Positions 8,462-16,981 of a stretch of 64,000 nt of DNA are shown here, in pieces (positions within the stretch are counted from its first letter, which is position 1; every line of letters starts with the position of its first letter). Origin of the DNA: Microbacterium binotii (lineage in GTDB: Bacteria > Actinomycetota > Actinomycetes > Actinomycetales > Microbacteriaceae). Below the pieces are notes generated by a model. It was not told where the DNA came from. It ran no database searches and worked only from the letters and a program-made list of their open reading frames with translations. Location of the stretch: NCBI RefSeq assembly GCF_021398715.1, contig NZ_CP090347.1, positions 868,001 to 932,000 on the forward strand, read 5' to 3'. The translations under genes and the position numbers were made by a program.

Positions 8462-8549
8462 AGCTCTCCGCGAGGCGGCATCCAGGCCAACTCCCCCAGG
8501 ACGGAAACGTAGCAAGGGTAACCAGGCTCTGCCGGGTTCGCGGAGAGTC
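8462..8549 (+). ncRNA. ffs: Signal recognition particle RNA, small bacterial type (4.5S)
   Basis: The apical SRP domain is recognisable: an asymmetric internal loop and GGAA tetraloop in CAGGACGGAAACGTAGCAAGG (about 8497-8517), which binds the Ffh M domain. The long closing helix is formed by CTCTCCGCGA (8464-8473) and TCGCGGAGAG (8538-8547). A -10-like TAGACT at 8450-8455 predicts a start near 8462, and TTTTCTTTT follows the closing helix, which therefore also serves as terminator. The size of about 88 nt fits the short type without an Alu domain. Confidence 0.93.
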
Positions 8550-8579
8550 TTTTCTTTTCCCGTCGACGTGCCTCGAGCG

Positions 8580-8585
8580 TAGGGT
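8580..8585 (+). promoter_or_regulatory. -10 box TAGGGT for a leaderless CoA-transferase mRNA
   Basis: TAGGGT ends exactly 6 bases before the GTG start at 8592, and there is no Shine-Dalgarno sequence between them. Transcription would begin at or next to the start codon. Confidence 0.55.
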
Positions 8586-8591
8586 GGCGCC

Positions 8592-9971
8592 GTGCACCGG
8601 GACACCGCTCAGGACGAGCTCCGCCGCATCCTCGACGTCAGAGGCGACGTCGGCCTCAGCGGGGTCGCACACCTCGACGACGCCCTGCCTGTCTCGACGC
8701 TGGCCACGACGGCGATGGGCGCGCTGGCCTCGGCCGTCGCCGCGCTGATGCACAGCACGTCTCTGGTGCCCGGCCCCGAGGTGCGGGTGGATCGCGCCCT
8801 CGTCGACGCGTGGCTCGGCCGCCACATCCGGCCCGCTCGGGGCTCGTTCCCTTCGCCCTGGGATCCCCTGTCCGGCGCCTTCCCGACGGCCGACGGCTCG
8901 TGGATCCGTACGCATGCCAACGCGCCGCACCATCGGGCCGCCCTGCTGGCCGCACTCGCGCTTCCCGACGCGCAGACGGTCGAGGAGCTGTCCGCCGCGA
9001 TCGCCCACCGCGGTGCGCAAGAGCTCGAATCGGCGATCGTCGCGGCGGGCGGTGCGGCGGCGGCGCTGTGCACCCGCGCGGAGTGGATGCGGTCCGTGCC
9101 CGGCTCCGCCGTCGCCTCGGAGCCCCTCATCGCCCGCATCGATACGGGGTCGGCAGACGCGGGTTCGACCTGGCATCCCGAGCCGGCCAGACCGCTCGCA
9201 GGGCTTCGTGTGCTCGATCTGACCCGTGTCATCGCGGGCCCCGCCGCCACGCAGGTGCTGGCAGGCCTCGGCGCCGACGTGCTCCGCATCGACCCCGACA
9301 CGTGGGACGAACCCGCCGTGCTCCCGTACGTCATGGCCGGCAAACGCTCCGCCCACCTGGACGCGAAGACGCCCGCCGGGCGGCGTACGCTCTCCGATCT
9401 GCTGGCGGCCGCCGACGTCCTCGTGCACGGCTACCGAGCGGGGGCCATCGACCACCTGGGACTGGGCGAGGACGAACGACACCGCCTGCGCCCCGGACTC
9501 GTCGAGGTCGGGGTCCGCGCGTACGGCTGGAGCGGACCCTGGGCCGGCCGCCGCGGATTCGATTCGCTGGTGCAGTTCTCGACCGGAATCGCCGACATCG
9601 GCATGCGGCACGCGGATGCGGCGGCCCCTGTCTCGCTGCCCGTGCAGGCCCTCGACTGGACGACGGGGTACCTCGCGGCGGCCGCCGCCGTCTCCGGAAT
9701 CACCCGCCGCCAGGTGTCTGGGCGTGGCAGCACGTGGCGACTGTCCCTCGCCCGCACCGCCCACGCACTCACGACGCTCACAGGGGAGGGTGCCGCATCC
9801 GCATCCGGCGCCGAGTCCGGCGCCGATTCGGTGCCAGCTGCGGGACAGCGGATCGAGACGCCGGAGGGTGCGCTCCTGCTCGCGCCGCCGCCTTTCCGGG
9901 TGGGCGAGGCGACCCTGCGTTTCGATCGCGTGGCGACCCGCCTCGGCGGCGACCCGCCCGCCTGGCTCTGA
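8592..9971 (+). CDS. CoA-transferase family III (CaiB/BaiF-like) protein
   Basis: 459 residues. The region from about 200 on carries the family III core: LAGLRVLDLTRVIAGPAATQ, the nucleotide-binding-like LAGLGADVLRIDPD, VMAGKRSAHLDAKTPAGRRT and VLVHGYRAGAIDHLGLG, with a YGWSGPWAGRRGFDSLVQ segment. Such enzymes move CoA between carboxylic acids through an aspartyl thioester. The N-terminal ~190 residues are divergent and may be a degenerate second half, as in double-domain members. The substrate is unknown. The gene is probably transcribed without a leader, and the first copy of the dispersed palindrome follows its stop. Confidence 0.85.
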   Translation: MHRDTAQDELRRILDVRGDVGLSGVAHLDDALPVSTLATTAMGALASAVAALMHSTSLVPGPEVRVDRALVDAWLGRHIRPARGSFPSPWDPLSGAFPTADGSWIRTHANAPHHRAALLAALALPDAQTVEELSAAIAHRGAQELESAIVAAGGAAAALCTRAEWMRSVPGSAVASEPLIARIDTGSADAGSTWHPEPARPLAGLRVLDLTRVIAGPAATQVLAGLGADVLRIDPDTWDEPAVLPYVMAGKRSAHLDAKTPAGRRTLSDLLAAADVLVHGYRAGAIDHLGLGEDERHRLRPGLVEVGVRAYGWSGPWAGRRGFDSLVQFSTGIADIGMRHADAAAPVSLPVQALDWTTGYLAAAAAVSGITRRQVSGRGSTWRLSLARTAHALTTLTGEGAASASGAESGADSVPAAGQRIETPEGALLLAPPPFRVGEATLRFDRVATRLGGDPPAWL

Positions 9972-9987
9972 CCCCCGCCGCCCCCAC

Positions 9988-10059
9988 TCGCGAGACTGCA
10001 TCTCCGGCACGAGATCACTGTCATTACCCGTGATCTCGTGCGAGAGATGCAGTCTCGCG
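9988..10059. repeat. Dispersed long palindrome, copy 1
   Basis: Arms of about 31 nt (left 9988-10018, right 10029-10059) are almost fully complementary: CTCGCGAGACTGCATCTC... against ...GAGATGCAGTCTCGCGGG, with the inner arms GCACGAGATCAC/GTGATCTCGTGC and an 10-nt loop ending in ACCC. The same element recurs at 30297-30368 and 51714-51788. It lies just after the CoA-transferase stop and could also act as a terminator or an mRNA end stabiliser. Confidence 0.9.
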
Positions 10060-10110
10060 GGGGAGTGAGGGGGGAGAGGGGCTGCCGGGGGAGCGGATTT
10101 TATTCACGGA

Positions 10111-10138
10111 CGCCTCATCTGGCTCCTCACATGAGGCG
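10111..10138. promoter_or_regulatory. Inverted repeat upstream of pta, possible operator
   Basis: A perfect CGCCTCAT-N12-ATGAGGCG palindrome ends 4 bases before the -10 box of pta. Its position over the -35 region suits a regulator of acetate metabolism. The binding protein is unknown. Confidence 0.5.
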
Positions 10139-10142
10139 CGCC

Positions 10143-10148
10143 TAGGCT
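10143..10148 (+). promoter_or_regulatory. -10 box TAGGCT for leaderless pta-ackA mRNA
   Basis: TAGGCT ends 6 bases before the GTG of pta (10155), and no ribosome site is present. This is the same arrangement as at 8580, 16970, 26372, 27878, 48773 and 52275. Confidence 0.6.
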
Positions 10149-10154
10149 GATCGG

Positions 10155-12293
10155 GTGGCTCAGAGCATCCTCATCACGTCCGCGGAAGGTCATTCGGGAA
10201 AGTCCACGATCGCATTGGGAGTGCTCGAAGCGCTCAGCCATGCGACCGCACGCGTGGGCGTCTTCCGTCCCATCGCCCGTTCGACCACCGAGCGCGACTA
10301 CGTGCTCGAGATGCTGCTCGACCACGACGGCGTCGACCTCGCCTACGACGACTGCATCGGCGTCGGCTACGACGACATGCACGCCGACCCGGATGCGGCC
10401 CTCGCGCGCATCGTGGAGCGGTACAAGACCGTCGAGGCGCAGTGCGACGCGGTCGTCATCCTCGGCAGCGACTACACGGATGTGGGCAGCCCCGCCGAGC
10501 TCGGATACAACGCCCGCATCGCCGCGAACCTCGGCGCCCCCGTGCTCCTCGTCGTCGGCGGTCGCGCCCAGCAGGGACAGAGCGAGCAGCTCGGCACGAG
10601 CGACCCGCGCACGCCCGCCGACATCGCCCAGATCGCGAAGCTCTCGGTCGGCGAGTTGCGTCAGGCACGCGCGGAGCTGTTCGCCGTGGTCGCCACCCGC
10701 GTCGATCCCGCGATGCTGGACGAGACCATCGAAGCCGTCCGCGACATCGTCCCTGCGGGTATCGAGGTGCCCGTGTGGGCGCTTCCCGAGGACCGCTTCC
10801 TGGTGGCCCCGACCGTCCGGGGCGTCATGCGCTCCGTCGACGGCACGCTCGTGAAGGGTGACGAGGAACTGCTGACGCGCGAGGTGCTCGGCGTGATCGT
10901 CGCCGCCATGAGCCCCGCCAACGTGCTCCCGCGGCTCAGCGACGGGGCCGTCGTGGTCATCCCCGCCGACCGCACCGAGGTGCTGCTCGCGACCCTGCTC
11001 GCGCACGCCTCCGGCACGTTCCCGTCGCTGTCGGCCATCGTCCTCAACGGTCCCTTCCCGCTGCCGGCCGACATCGACCGTCTGATCGACGGCCTCGGGT
11101 CCCGGCTGCCGATCATCGCGACCGACCGCGACACCTACGACACATCCGTGCGCATCATGAACACCCGTGGCCGGCTGGCCGCCGACTCGCAGCGCTCCTA
11201 CGACACGGCGCTGTCGCTGTTCGAGCGGCACGTCGACGGCGCCGAGCTGACGCGTCTGCTGGGCCTCGCCAAACCCACCGTCGTCACGCCCCTCATGTTC
11301 GAGTACGGGCTCGTCGAACGGGCGCGCTCGAACCGCCGTCGCATCGTCCTGCCCGAGGGCGACGACGACCGCGTGCTGCGCGCAGCCGCCACCGTCCTCG
11401 CCCGCGGTATCGCCGACCTCATCATCCTGGGCGAGGAGGTCGAGGTCCGCTCGCGCGCTCTCGAGCTCGGCATCGACATCGCCGCGGCCCAGGTCATCAG
11501 CCCGTTCGATCCCGTCCTGGTGCAGAAGTTCGCCGAGGAGTACACACGGCTTCGCGAGCACAAGGGGATGACGATGGCGCGCGCCGCCGACACCGTCACC
11601 GACGTCTCGTACTTCGGCACGCTCATGGTGCACCTCGGTCTCGCCGACGGCATGGTCTCGGGCGCCGCGCACACGACGGCCCACACCATCCGCCCTGCCT
11701 TCGAGATCATCAAGACGCGTCCGGGCGTCGGCGTCGTCTCCAGCGTCTTCCTCATGGCGCTCGCCGATCGCGTCCTGGTCTACGGCGACTGCGCGGTCAT
11801 CCCCGACCCGACGGCGCCGCAGTTGGCCGACATCGCCGTCTCCTCCGCCGAGACCGCCGACCGCTTCGGCATCGAGCCGCGCGTCGCCATGCTGTCCTAC
11901 TCGACCGGTGAGTCCGGGTCGGGAGCGGATGTCGAGAAGGTGCGCGAGGCGACGGTCATCGTGCGCGAGCGCGCACCCGAGCTTCCCGTGGAGGGGCCCA
12001 TCCAGTACGACGCGGCGGCGGACGCCGCCGTCGCCTCGAAGAAGATGCCGGGCTCGCCCGTCGCGGGTCGCGCCACGGTCTTCGTCTTCCCCGACCTCAA
12101 CACCGGCAACAACACCTACAAGGCCGTGCAGCGCTCGGCCGGGGCTATCGCGATCGGCCCCGTCCTGCAGGGTCTGAACAAGCCCATCAACGACCTGTCG
12201 CGCGGCGCGCTGGTCGAAGACATCGTCAACACCATCGCGATCACCGCGATCCAGGCTCAGGGCGATGCGCCCGCATCCGAAGGGAAGGCATGA
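10155..12293 (+). CDS. pta: Phosphate acetyltransferase, long form
   Basis: 712 residues, the length of the long actinobacterial/enterobacterial type. The N-terminus has a BioD-like P-loop (SAEGHSGKSTIALGVLEAL), a DRTGG-type regulatory domain lies in the middle, and the catalytic phosphotransacetylase domain spans about residues 380-705 (RRRIVLPEGDDDRVLRAA; later MVSGAAHTTAHTIRPAF and VFPDLNTGNNTYKAVQR). It interconverts acetyl-CoA plus phosphate with acetyl phosphate plus CoA. The stop overlaps the ackA start (ATGA at 12290-12293), so the pair forms a coupled acetate pathway operon. GTG 10155 is chosen from the -10 spacing and family N-terminus. Confidence 0.97.
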   Translation: MAQSILITSAEGHSGKSTIALGVLEALSHATARVGVFRPIARSTTERDYVLEMLLDHDGVDLAYDDCIGVGYDDMHADPDAALARIVERYKTVEAQCDAVVILGSDYTDVGSPAELGYNARIAANLGAPVLLVVGGRAQQGQSEQLGTSDPRTPADIAQIAKLSVGELRQARAELFAVVATRVDPAMLDETIEAVRDIVPAGIEVPVWALPEDRFLVAPTVRGVMRSVDGTLVKGDEELLTREVLGVIVAAMSPANVLPRLSDGAVVVIPADRTEVLLATLLAHASGTFPSLSAIVLNGPFPLPADIDRLIDGLGSRLPIIATDRDTYDTSVRIMNTRGRLAADSQRSYDTALSLFERHVDGAELTRLLGLAKPTVVTPLMFEYGLVERARSNRRRIVLPEGDDDRVLRAAATVLARGIADLIILGEEVEVRSRALELGIDIAAAQVISPFDPVLVQKFAEEYTRLREHKGMTMARAADTVTDVSYFGTLMVHLGLADGMVSGAAHTTAHTIRPAFEIIKTRPGVGVVSSVFLMALADRVLVYGDCAVIPDPTAPQLADIAVSSAETADRFGIEPRVAMLSYSTGESGSGADVEKVREATVIVRERAPELPVEGPIQYDAAADAAVASKKMPGSPVAGRATVFVFPDLNTGNNTYKAVQRSAGAIAIGPVLQGLNKPINDLSRGALVEDIVNTIAITAIQAQGDAPASEGKA

Positions 12294-13516
12294 ACGTGAG
12301 CGTCGTTCTCGTCATCAACAGTGGCTCGTCCTCGTTCAAGTACCAGCTGCTGGACGTCGAGACCGAGACGGCGCTGGCGTCCGGGCTCGTCGAGCGCATC
12401 GGCGAGGGCATGGGAGCGGCCAGCCACAAGGTGCACTTCACGGGTGTGGGGGCAGCGGCGGTCGATGCGACCTACACGCAGGAGCTGCCGATCCCCGACC
12501 ACGCCGTCGGTTTCCAGGTGATGCTCGACGCCTTCGCCGAGCACGGTCCGTCGCTCACAGAGAACGCCCCGGTCGCCGTCGGTCACCGCGTCGTTCAGGG
12601 TGGCGCGCGCTTCTTCCAGCCCACGCTCATCACCGACCTCGTCGAGATCAACATCGATGAGCTCTCGGTGCTGGCCCCGTTGCACAATCCCGGCGCGGTC
12701 CAGGGGATCCGCGCGGCGCGTGCGGCCTTCGGCGACCTGCCCCACGTCGCGGTCTTCGACACGGCGTTCCACCAGACGCTGCCGCCGGCGGCCTACACGT
12801 ACGCCATCGATCGCGCCATCGCCCGCAAGCACCGCATCCGCCGATACGGGTTCCACGGCACGAGCCACAAGTTCGTCTCGGAGTCCGTCGCCGAGTACCT
12901 CGGCCGCCCGCTGCGCAGCCTCAAGCAGATCGTGCTCCACCTCGGCAACGGCGCATCCATCACCGCCATCGACGGCGGACATTCGGTCGAGACGTCGATG
13001 GGGCTCACCCCGCTCGAGGGGCTCGTGATGGGCACCCGCTCGGGAGATCTGGACCCGTCGATCCTGCTCGTGCTGGCGCGACGTGAAGAGATGTCCCCGG
13101 CGGAGCTCGATGCATTCCTGAACAAGAGCAGCGGGATGCTGGGGCTCGCCGGAGTGTCTGACATGCGCGACATCGAGGACCGCCGCGAGGCTGGCGACGG
13201 TCCCGCGTCGCTCGCCTTCGACGTGTACATCCATCGCCTTCGCGCCTACATCGGTTCCTACATCGCCCAGCTCGGCGGCGTCGACGTGATCTCCTTCACG
13301 GCAGGCGTCGGCGAGAACTCGCCCCTCATCCGCGCCGCGGCCCTGGAGACGCTCGGATTCCTCGGCGTCGAGCTGGATGCGGCCGCCAACGAGGAGCGAC
13401 GCAAGGGCATCCGGACGATCTCCACCCCGGACTCGTCGGTCACCGTGCTCGTGGTGCCCACCAACGAGGAGCTGGAGATCGCCCGGCAGGCACTGGCCGT
13501 CGCCCGCGTCGCCTGA
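12290..13516 (+). CDS. ackA: Acetate kinase
   Basis: 408 residues of the ASKHA fold. Visible motifs are VINSGSSSFKYQLL (N-terminal phosphate loop), the substrate segment HRVVQGG, FDTAFHQTLPP with the catalytic Asp, RRYGFHGTSHKFV, ETSMGLTPLEGLVMGTRSGD, and near the end FTAGVGENSPLIR. It converts acetate and ATP to acetyl phosphate and ADP, and makes ATP in the reverse direction together with Pta. Translation is coupled to pta through a 4-bp overlap. Confidence 0.97.
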   Translation: MNVSVVLVINSGSSSFKYQLLDVETETALASGLVERIGEGMGAASHKVHFTGVGAAAVDATYTQELPIPDHAVGFQVMLDAFAEHGPSLTENAPVAVGHRVVQGGARFFQPTLITDLVEINIDELSVLAPLHNPGAVQGIRAARAAFGDLPHVAVFDTAFHQTLPPAAYTYAIDRAIARKHRIRRYGFHGTSHKFVSESVAEYLGRPLRSLKQIVLHLGNGASITAIDGGHSVETSMGLTPLEGLVMGTRSGDLDPSILLVLARREEMSPAELDAFLNKSSGMLGLAGVSDMRDIEDRREAGDGPASLAFDVYIHRLRAYIGSYIAQLGGVDVISFTAGVGENSPLIRAAALETLGFLGVELDAAANEERRKGIRTISTPDSSVTVLVVPTNEELEIARQALAVARVA

Positions 13517-13591
13517 GCGCGCGCGACACCGACGCGTAACCTGCCGCGACTACGCTGGGTGCGCCCGGTCGAGCGCAACTTTGGAGGCTTC

Positions 13592-14317
13592 GTGACCGAC
13601 CTGCCCGATCTGTCTTCCTACGACGCCGTGCTCTTCGACCTCGACGGGGTGCTCACCCCGACGGCCGAGGTGCACATGCACGCCTGGCAGACGATGTTCG
13701 AGGAGCTGTTCGCCGCGTGGGGCATCACCCCGCCCTACACGGAACAGGACTACTTCCTGCACCTGGACGGCAAGAAGCGCTATGACGGCGTCGCGAGCCT
13801 GCTGCGCTCGCGCGACGTCGAGGTGCCCTGGGGTGAGCCGGACGACGATCCGTCCGCGGACACGGTCTGCGGCATCGGCAACCGGAAGAACGAGGTCTTC
13901 GCCCGGGTGCTGCGCGGCGAGGGGATCGCGCCGTACCCCGGCTCGCTGCGCCTGGTCGATCAGCTCCGCGAGCGCGGCGTGCCCGTCGCCGTGGTCTCCA
14001 GCTCGAAGAACGCGGAAGAGGTGCTCGCCGCCGCCGGCATCCGTGACCGGTTCGCCGTCGTGATGGACGGCGTCGTCGCCGAGCGCGAGAACCTCGCGTC
14101 CAAGCCCGCGCCCGACGTCTTCCTCGGCGGCGCGCGGATGCTGGGGGTCGACCCCGCGCGCAGTGCCGCCGTCGAAGACGCGCTGAGCGGTGCCGCATCC
14201 GCTCAGGCCGCGGGCTTCGCCCTGGTCGTGGGCGTCGATCGCGGCGTCGGTGCCGAGGCGCTGCGCGCCGCCGGCGCGGACGTGGTCGTGGACGACCTCG
14301 CCGCCTTCGTAGACTGA
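13592..14317 (+). CDS. HAD-superfamily hydrolase, beta-phosphoglucomutase-like
   Basis: 241 residues. The HAD nucleophile motif is LFDLDGVLTP (Asp16, Asp18), followed by a helical cap with HLDGKKRYDGV, motif II VAVVSSSKNAEEVL, Lys in SKPAPDVFL, and the acidic pair VEDALSGAASAQAAGF. The DxDGV pattern and cap point to the beta-phosphoglucomutase subgroup. The GTG at 13592 has GGAGG 5 bases upstream; the upstream GTG at 13559 is not used. A -10-like TACGCT is at 13551-13556. It directly precedes a GH65 phosphorylase, whose product beta-glucose 1-phosphate it would convert to glucose 6-phosphate. Confidence 0.85.
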   Translation: MTDLPDLSSYDAVLFDLDGVLTPTAEVHMHAWQTMFEELFAAWGITPPYTEQDYFLHLDGKKRYDGVASLLRSRDVEVPWGEPDDDPSADTVCGIGNRKNEVFARVLRGEGIAPYPGSLRLVDQLRERGVPVAVVSSSKNAEEVLAAAGIRDRFAVVMDGVVAERENLASKPAPDVFLGGARMLGVDPARSAAVEDALSGAASAQAAGFALVVGVDRGVGAEALRAAGADVVVDDLAAFVD

Positions 14318-14392
14318 GCCGGTTCTGTCGCGATACCCGATCGCATCTCCTCACCCGAATCCCTGGCCGTGTCACCGGCGGAAGGCATGTTC

Positions 14393-16918
14393 ATGATCGA
14401 TAGAGACCGTTTCCCGGTCGACCCGTGGCGACTCGTCGAGCGTTCGTTCGACATCGACGAGGCGGGCGTCACCGAGACGCTGTTCACCGTGGGCAACGGA
14501 TATCTGGGGCTGCGGGGGAATCAGCCCGAGGGGCGCTTCGGCCACGAGCAGGGCACCTTCATCAACGGCTTCCACGAGGTGTTCCCGATCCGTCACGCCG
14601 AGCAGGCCTACGGCTTCGCCGAGGTCGGACAGACGATCATCAACGCCCCCGATGCCAAGGTCATGCGCGTCTACGTCGACGACGAGCCGCTCTCGTTCGA
14701 TCTCGCCGAGATCCTCGAGTACGAGCGCATCCTCGACCTGCGCGACGGAGTGCTGCGCCGACACCTGCTCTGGCGCACGCCCTCCGGCAAGGAGGTACGC
14801 ATCGACTTCGAGCGCATGGTGTCGTTCGAGGAGAAGCACCTCGCGCTGATGAGCATCGAGGTGACGGTGCTCAACGCCGACGCCCCCGTGACCATCAGCT
14901 GTCAGCTCGTGAACCGCCAGGACGGCGAGGACGTGTACGGCGGTCGGCCGGCGAGCAAGCTCAAAGCCGGCTTCGACCCGCGCCGCGCCGAGCGCATCGA
15001 GGAGCGGGTGCTGCAGCCGCAGGAGTTCTGGCAGGACGGCGCGCGCTCCGTGCTCAGCTACAAGGTGACGCACTCGGAGATGACGCTCGCCGTCGCCGCC
15101 GACCACATCGTCGAGACCACGAACGAGTACACGGCGCGCACCCTCATCCAGCCTGACATCGCCAAGAACGTGTTCCGCGTGCAGGCGAAGGCCGGGGTTC
15201 CCGTCAAGGTCACGAAGCTCGTCAGCTACCACACCTCGCGCGGGGTGCCCGCGGCCGAGCTCGTCGACCGGTGCCGCCGCACGCTCGACCGCGCCCTCCA
15301 GGAGGGCGTGGCGACGCAGTACGCCGTGCAGCGCGCGTGGCTGGACGCCTTCTGGGACCGCTCGGACGTGCGCATCGCCGGACACGACGACCTGCAGCAG
15401 GCCACGCGCTGGTGCCTCTTCCAGCTCGCGCAGGCGGCGGCCCGGGCCGACGGTCTGGGCGTGCCCGCCAAGGGCGTCTCGGGATCGGGATACAGCGGGC
15501 ACTACTTCTGGGACACCGAGGTGTACGTGCTGCCCTTCCTCACGTACACGAGCCCGCACTGGGCACGCAACGCCCTGCGGATGCGGGTGCACATGCTCCC
15601 CGACGCGCGTCGCCGCGCCTTCCAGCTCAACGAGGCGGGCGCGCTGTTCCCCTGGCGCACGATCAACGGCGAGGAGGCCTCGGCCTACTACGCCGCCGGA
15701 ACCGCGCAGTACCACATCAACGCCGACGTGAGCTTCGCGCTCGCAAAGTACGTGCGCGCCACCGGCGACGTCGACTTCCTCTACCGCGAGGCGGTCGACA
15801 TCGCCGTCGAGACCGCGCGGCTGTGGAACTCGCTCGGGTTCTGGCGCGACGAGGTCGACGGTGCGGACTCGTTCCACATCCACGGCGTCACCGGTCCCGA
15901 CGAGTACACGACGGTCGTCAACGACAACCTCTTCACGAACGTCATGGCGCGCTTCAACCTGCGCTTCGCCGCTCGCACCGTCCGCGAGATGGAGCTCGCC
16001 GCTCCGGAGGCCTACCGCCTCATGGCCGACAGGCTGGGGCTGGACCCGGAGGAGCCGGAGATCTGGGAGAAGGCGGCCGATGCGATGCACATCCCCTTCA
16101 GCCCGGCGCTCGGCATCCATCCGCAGGACGCCGTGTTCCTCGAGCGCGAGGTGTGGGACCTGGAGAACACCCCGGACGAGCAGCGTCCGCTGCTACTGCA
16201 CTTCCACCCGCTCGTGATCTACCGCTACCAGGTGCTGAAGCAGGCGGATGTGGTGCTCGCACTGTTCCTGCAGGGCAATCACTTCACGGAGGCGGAGAAG
16301 CTCGCCGACTTCCAGTACTACGACCCGCTGACCACCGGCGACTCGACACTGTCGGGCGTCGTGCAGTCGATCCTGGCGGCGGAGGTCGGCTACCAGGACC
16401 TCGCGCTGGAGTACTTCCTGGACTCGATCTTCGTGGACCTCGCCGACCTCCACAACAACGCGGCGGACGGCGTGCACGTCGCCTCCGCGGGCGGCGTGTG
16501 GGCGTCGCTGGTGTCCGGCTTCGGCGGGATGCGCGACCACTACGGCGAGCTGACGTTCGACCCGCGGCTGCCCGCCGCGTGGCCCGAGCTCTCCTACGCG
16601 CTCACGTGGCACGCGTCGCACTTGGACATCACGCTGCGTCGTGACGAGATGATCGTGCGCAACCGCGCCGGGGGAGAGGACGTCGCCTTCTCCGTGCGCG
16701 GTGTCGCCTACACGATCTCCCCCGATGAGGAGCTCGTCGTGCCGCTGGCCACGCAGGGCCCCGTGCGCCCGGGGCGGCCGACGCTCCAGATGTTCGCCGA
16801 CGTCAGGCGCGAGGACGGCACGCTGCTCTCCGCATCCGTGCCCACGCTCACCGCCTCGCTTCCCGTCGTGACCGGGCCGACGCTCATCGGCGAGAACGAG
16901 GCGCACTTCGATGCCTGA
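14393..16918 (+). CDS. Glycoside hydrolase family 65 disaccharide phosphorylase (maltose/trehalose/kojibiose type)
   Basis: 841 residues, typical for GH65. The N-terminal beta-sandwich includes LFTVGNGYLGLRGNQPEG, the (alpha/alpha)6 catalytic barrel carries GHYFWDTEVYVLPFL and VTGPDEYTTVVNDN, where Glu504 is the expected general acid, and phosphate-site residues fall near HNNAADGVHVASAGG. GH65 phosphorylases split alpha-linked glucose disaccharides with phosphate to beta-glucose 1-phosphate plus glucose. The exact disaccharide cannot be read from the sequence. The ATG at 14393 is chosen because GGCGGAAGG ends 7 bases before it; GTG 14369 and ATG 14387 are less well placed. The preceding phosphoglucomutase-like gene supports a phosphorolytic pathway. 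Confidence 0.9.
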   Translation: MIDRDRFPVDPWRLVERSFDIDEAGVTETLFTVGNGYLGLRGNQPEGRFGHEQGTFINGFHEVFPIRHAEQAYGFAEVGQTIINAPDAKVMRVYVDDEPLSFDLAEILEYERILDLRDGVLRRHLLWRTPSGKEVRIDFERMVSFEEKHLALMSIEVTVLNADAPVTISCQLVNRQDGEDVYGGRPASKLKAGFDPRRAERIEERVLQPQEFWQDGARSVLSYKVTHSEMTLAVAADHIVETTNEYTARTLIQPDIAKNVFRVQAKAGVPVKVTKLVSYHTSRGVPAAELVDRCRRTLDRALQEGVATQYAVQRAWLDAFWDRSDVRIAGHDDLQQATRWCLFQLAQAAARADGLGVPAKGVSGSGYSGHYFWDTEVYVLPFLTYTSPHWARNALRMRVHMLPDARRRAFQLNEAGALFPWRTINGEEASAYYAAGTAQYHINADVSFALAKYVRATGDVDFLYREAVDIAVETARLWNSLGFWRDEVDGADSFHIHGVTGPDEYTTVVNDNLFTNVMARFNLRFAARTVREMELAAPEAYRLMADRLGLDPEEPEIWEKAADAMHIPFSPALGIHPQDAVFLEREVWDLENTPDEQRPLLLHFHPLVIYRYQVLKQADVVLALFLQGNHFTEAEKLADFQYYDPLTTGDSTLSGVVQSILAAEVGYQDLALEYFLDSIFVDLADLHNNAADGVHVASAGGVWASLVSGFGGMRDHYGELTFDPRLPAAWPELSYALTWHASHLDITLRRDEMIVRNRAGGEDVAFSVRGVAYTISPDEELVVPLATQGPVRPGRPTLQMFADVRREDGTLLSASVPTLTASLPVVTGPTLIGENEAHFDA

Positions 16919-16919
16919 C

Positions 16920-16959
16920 CCGACGTCGCGGCGGGCGAACGCACCCGCCGCGACGTCGG
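16920..16959 (+). terminator. Perfect 16-bp hairpin after the GH65 gene
   Basis: CCGACGTCGCGGCGGG pairs fully with CCCGCCGCGACGTCGG around an 8-base loop, starting 2 bases after the GH65 stop. There is no T-run. It separates the sugar genes from the dnaX promoter. Confidence 0.75.
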
Positions 16960-16969
16960 TGGCACGCCG

Positions 16970-16975
16970 TAGGCT
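16970..16975 (+). promoter_or_regulatory. -10 box TAGGCT for leaderless dnaX-recR mRNA
   Basis: TAGGCT ends 6 bases before GTG 16982, with no ribosome site in the gap. The motif is identical to that of pta. Confidence 0.6.
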
Positions 16976-16981
16976 ACTGGG

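Noticed and set aside
10104..11684. 526-codon open frame on the minus strand
   Set aside because: It is the antisense shadow of pta, His/Arg/Asp-rich with no family pattern; long shadow frames are common at 70% G+C.
14372..16120. 582-codon open frame on the minus strand
   Set aside because: Antisense shadow of the well-supported GH65 gene with typical low-complexity composition.
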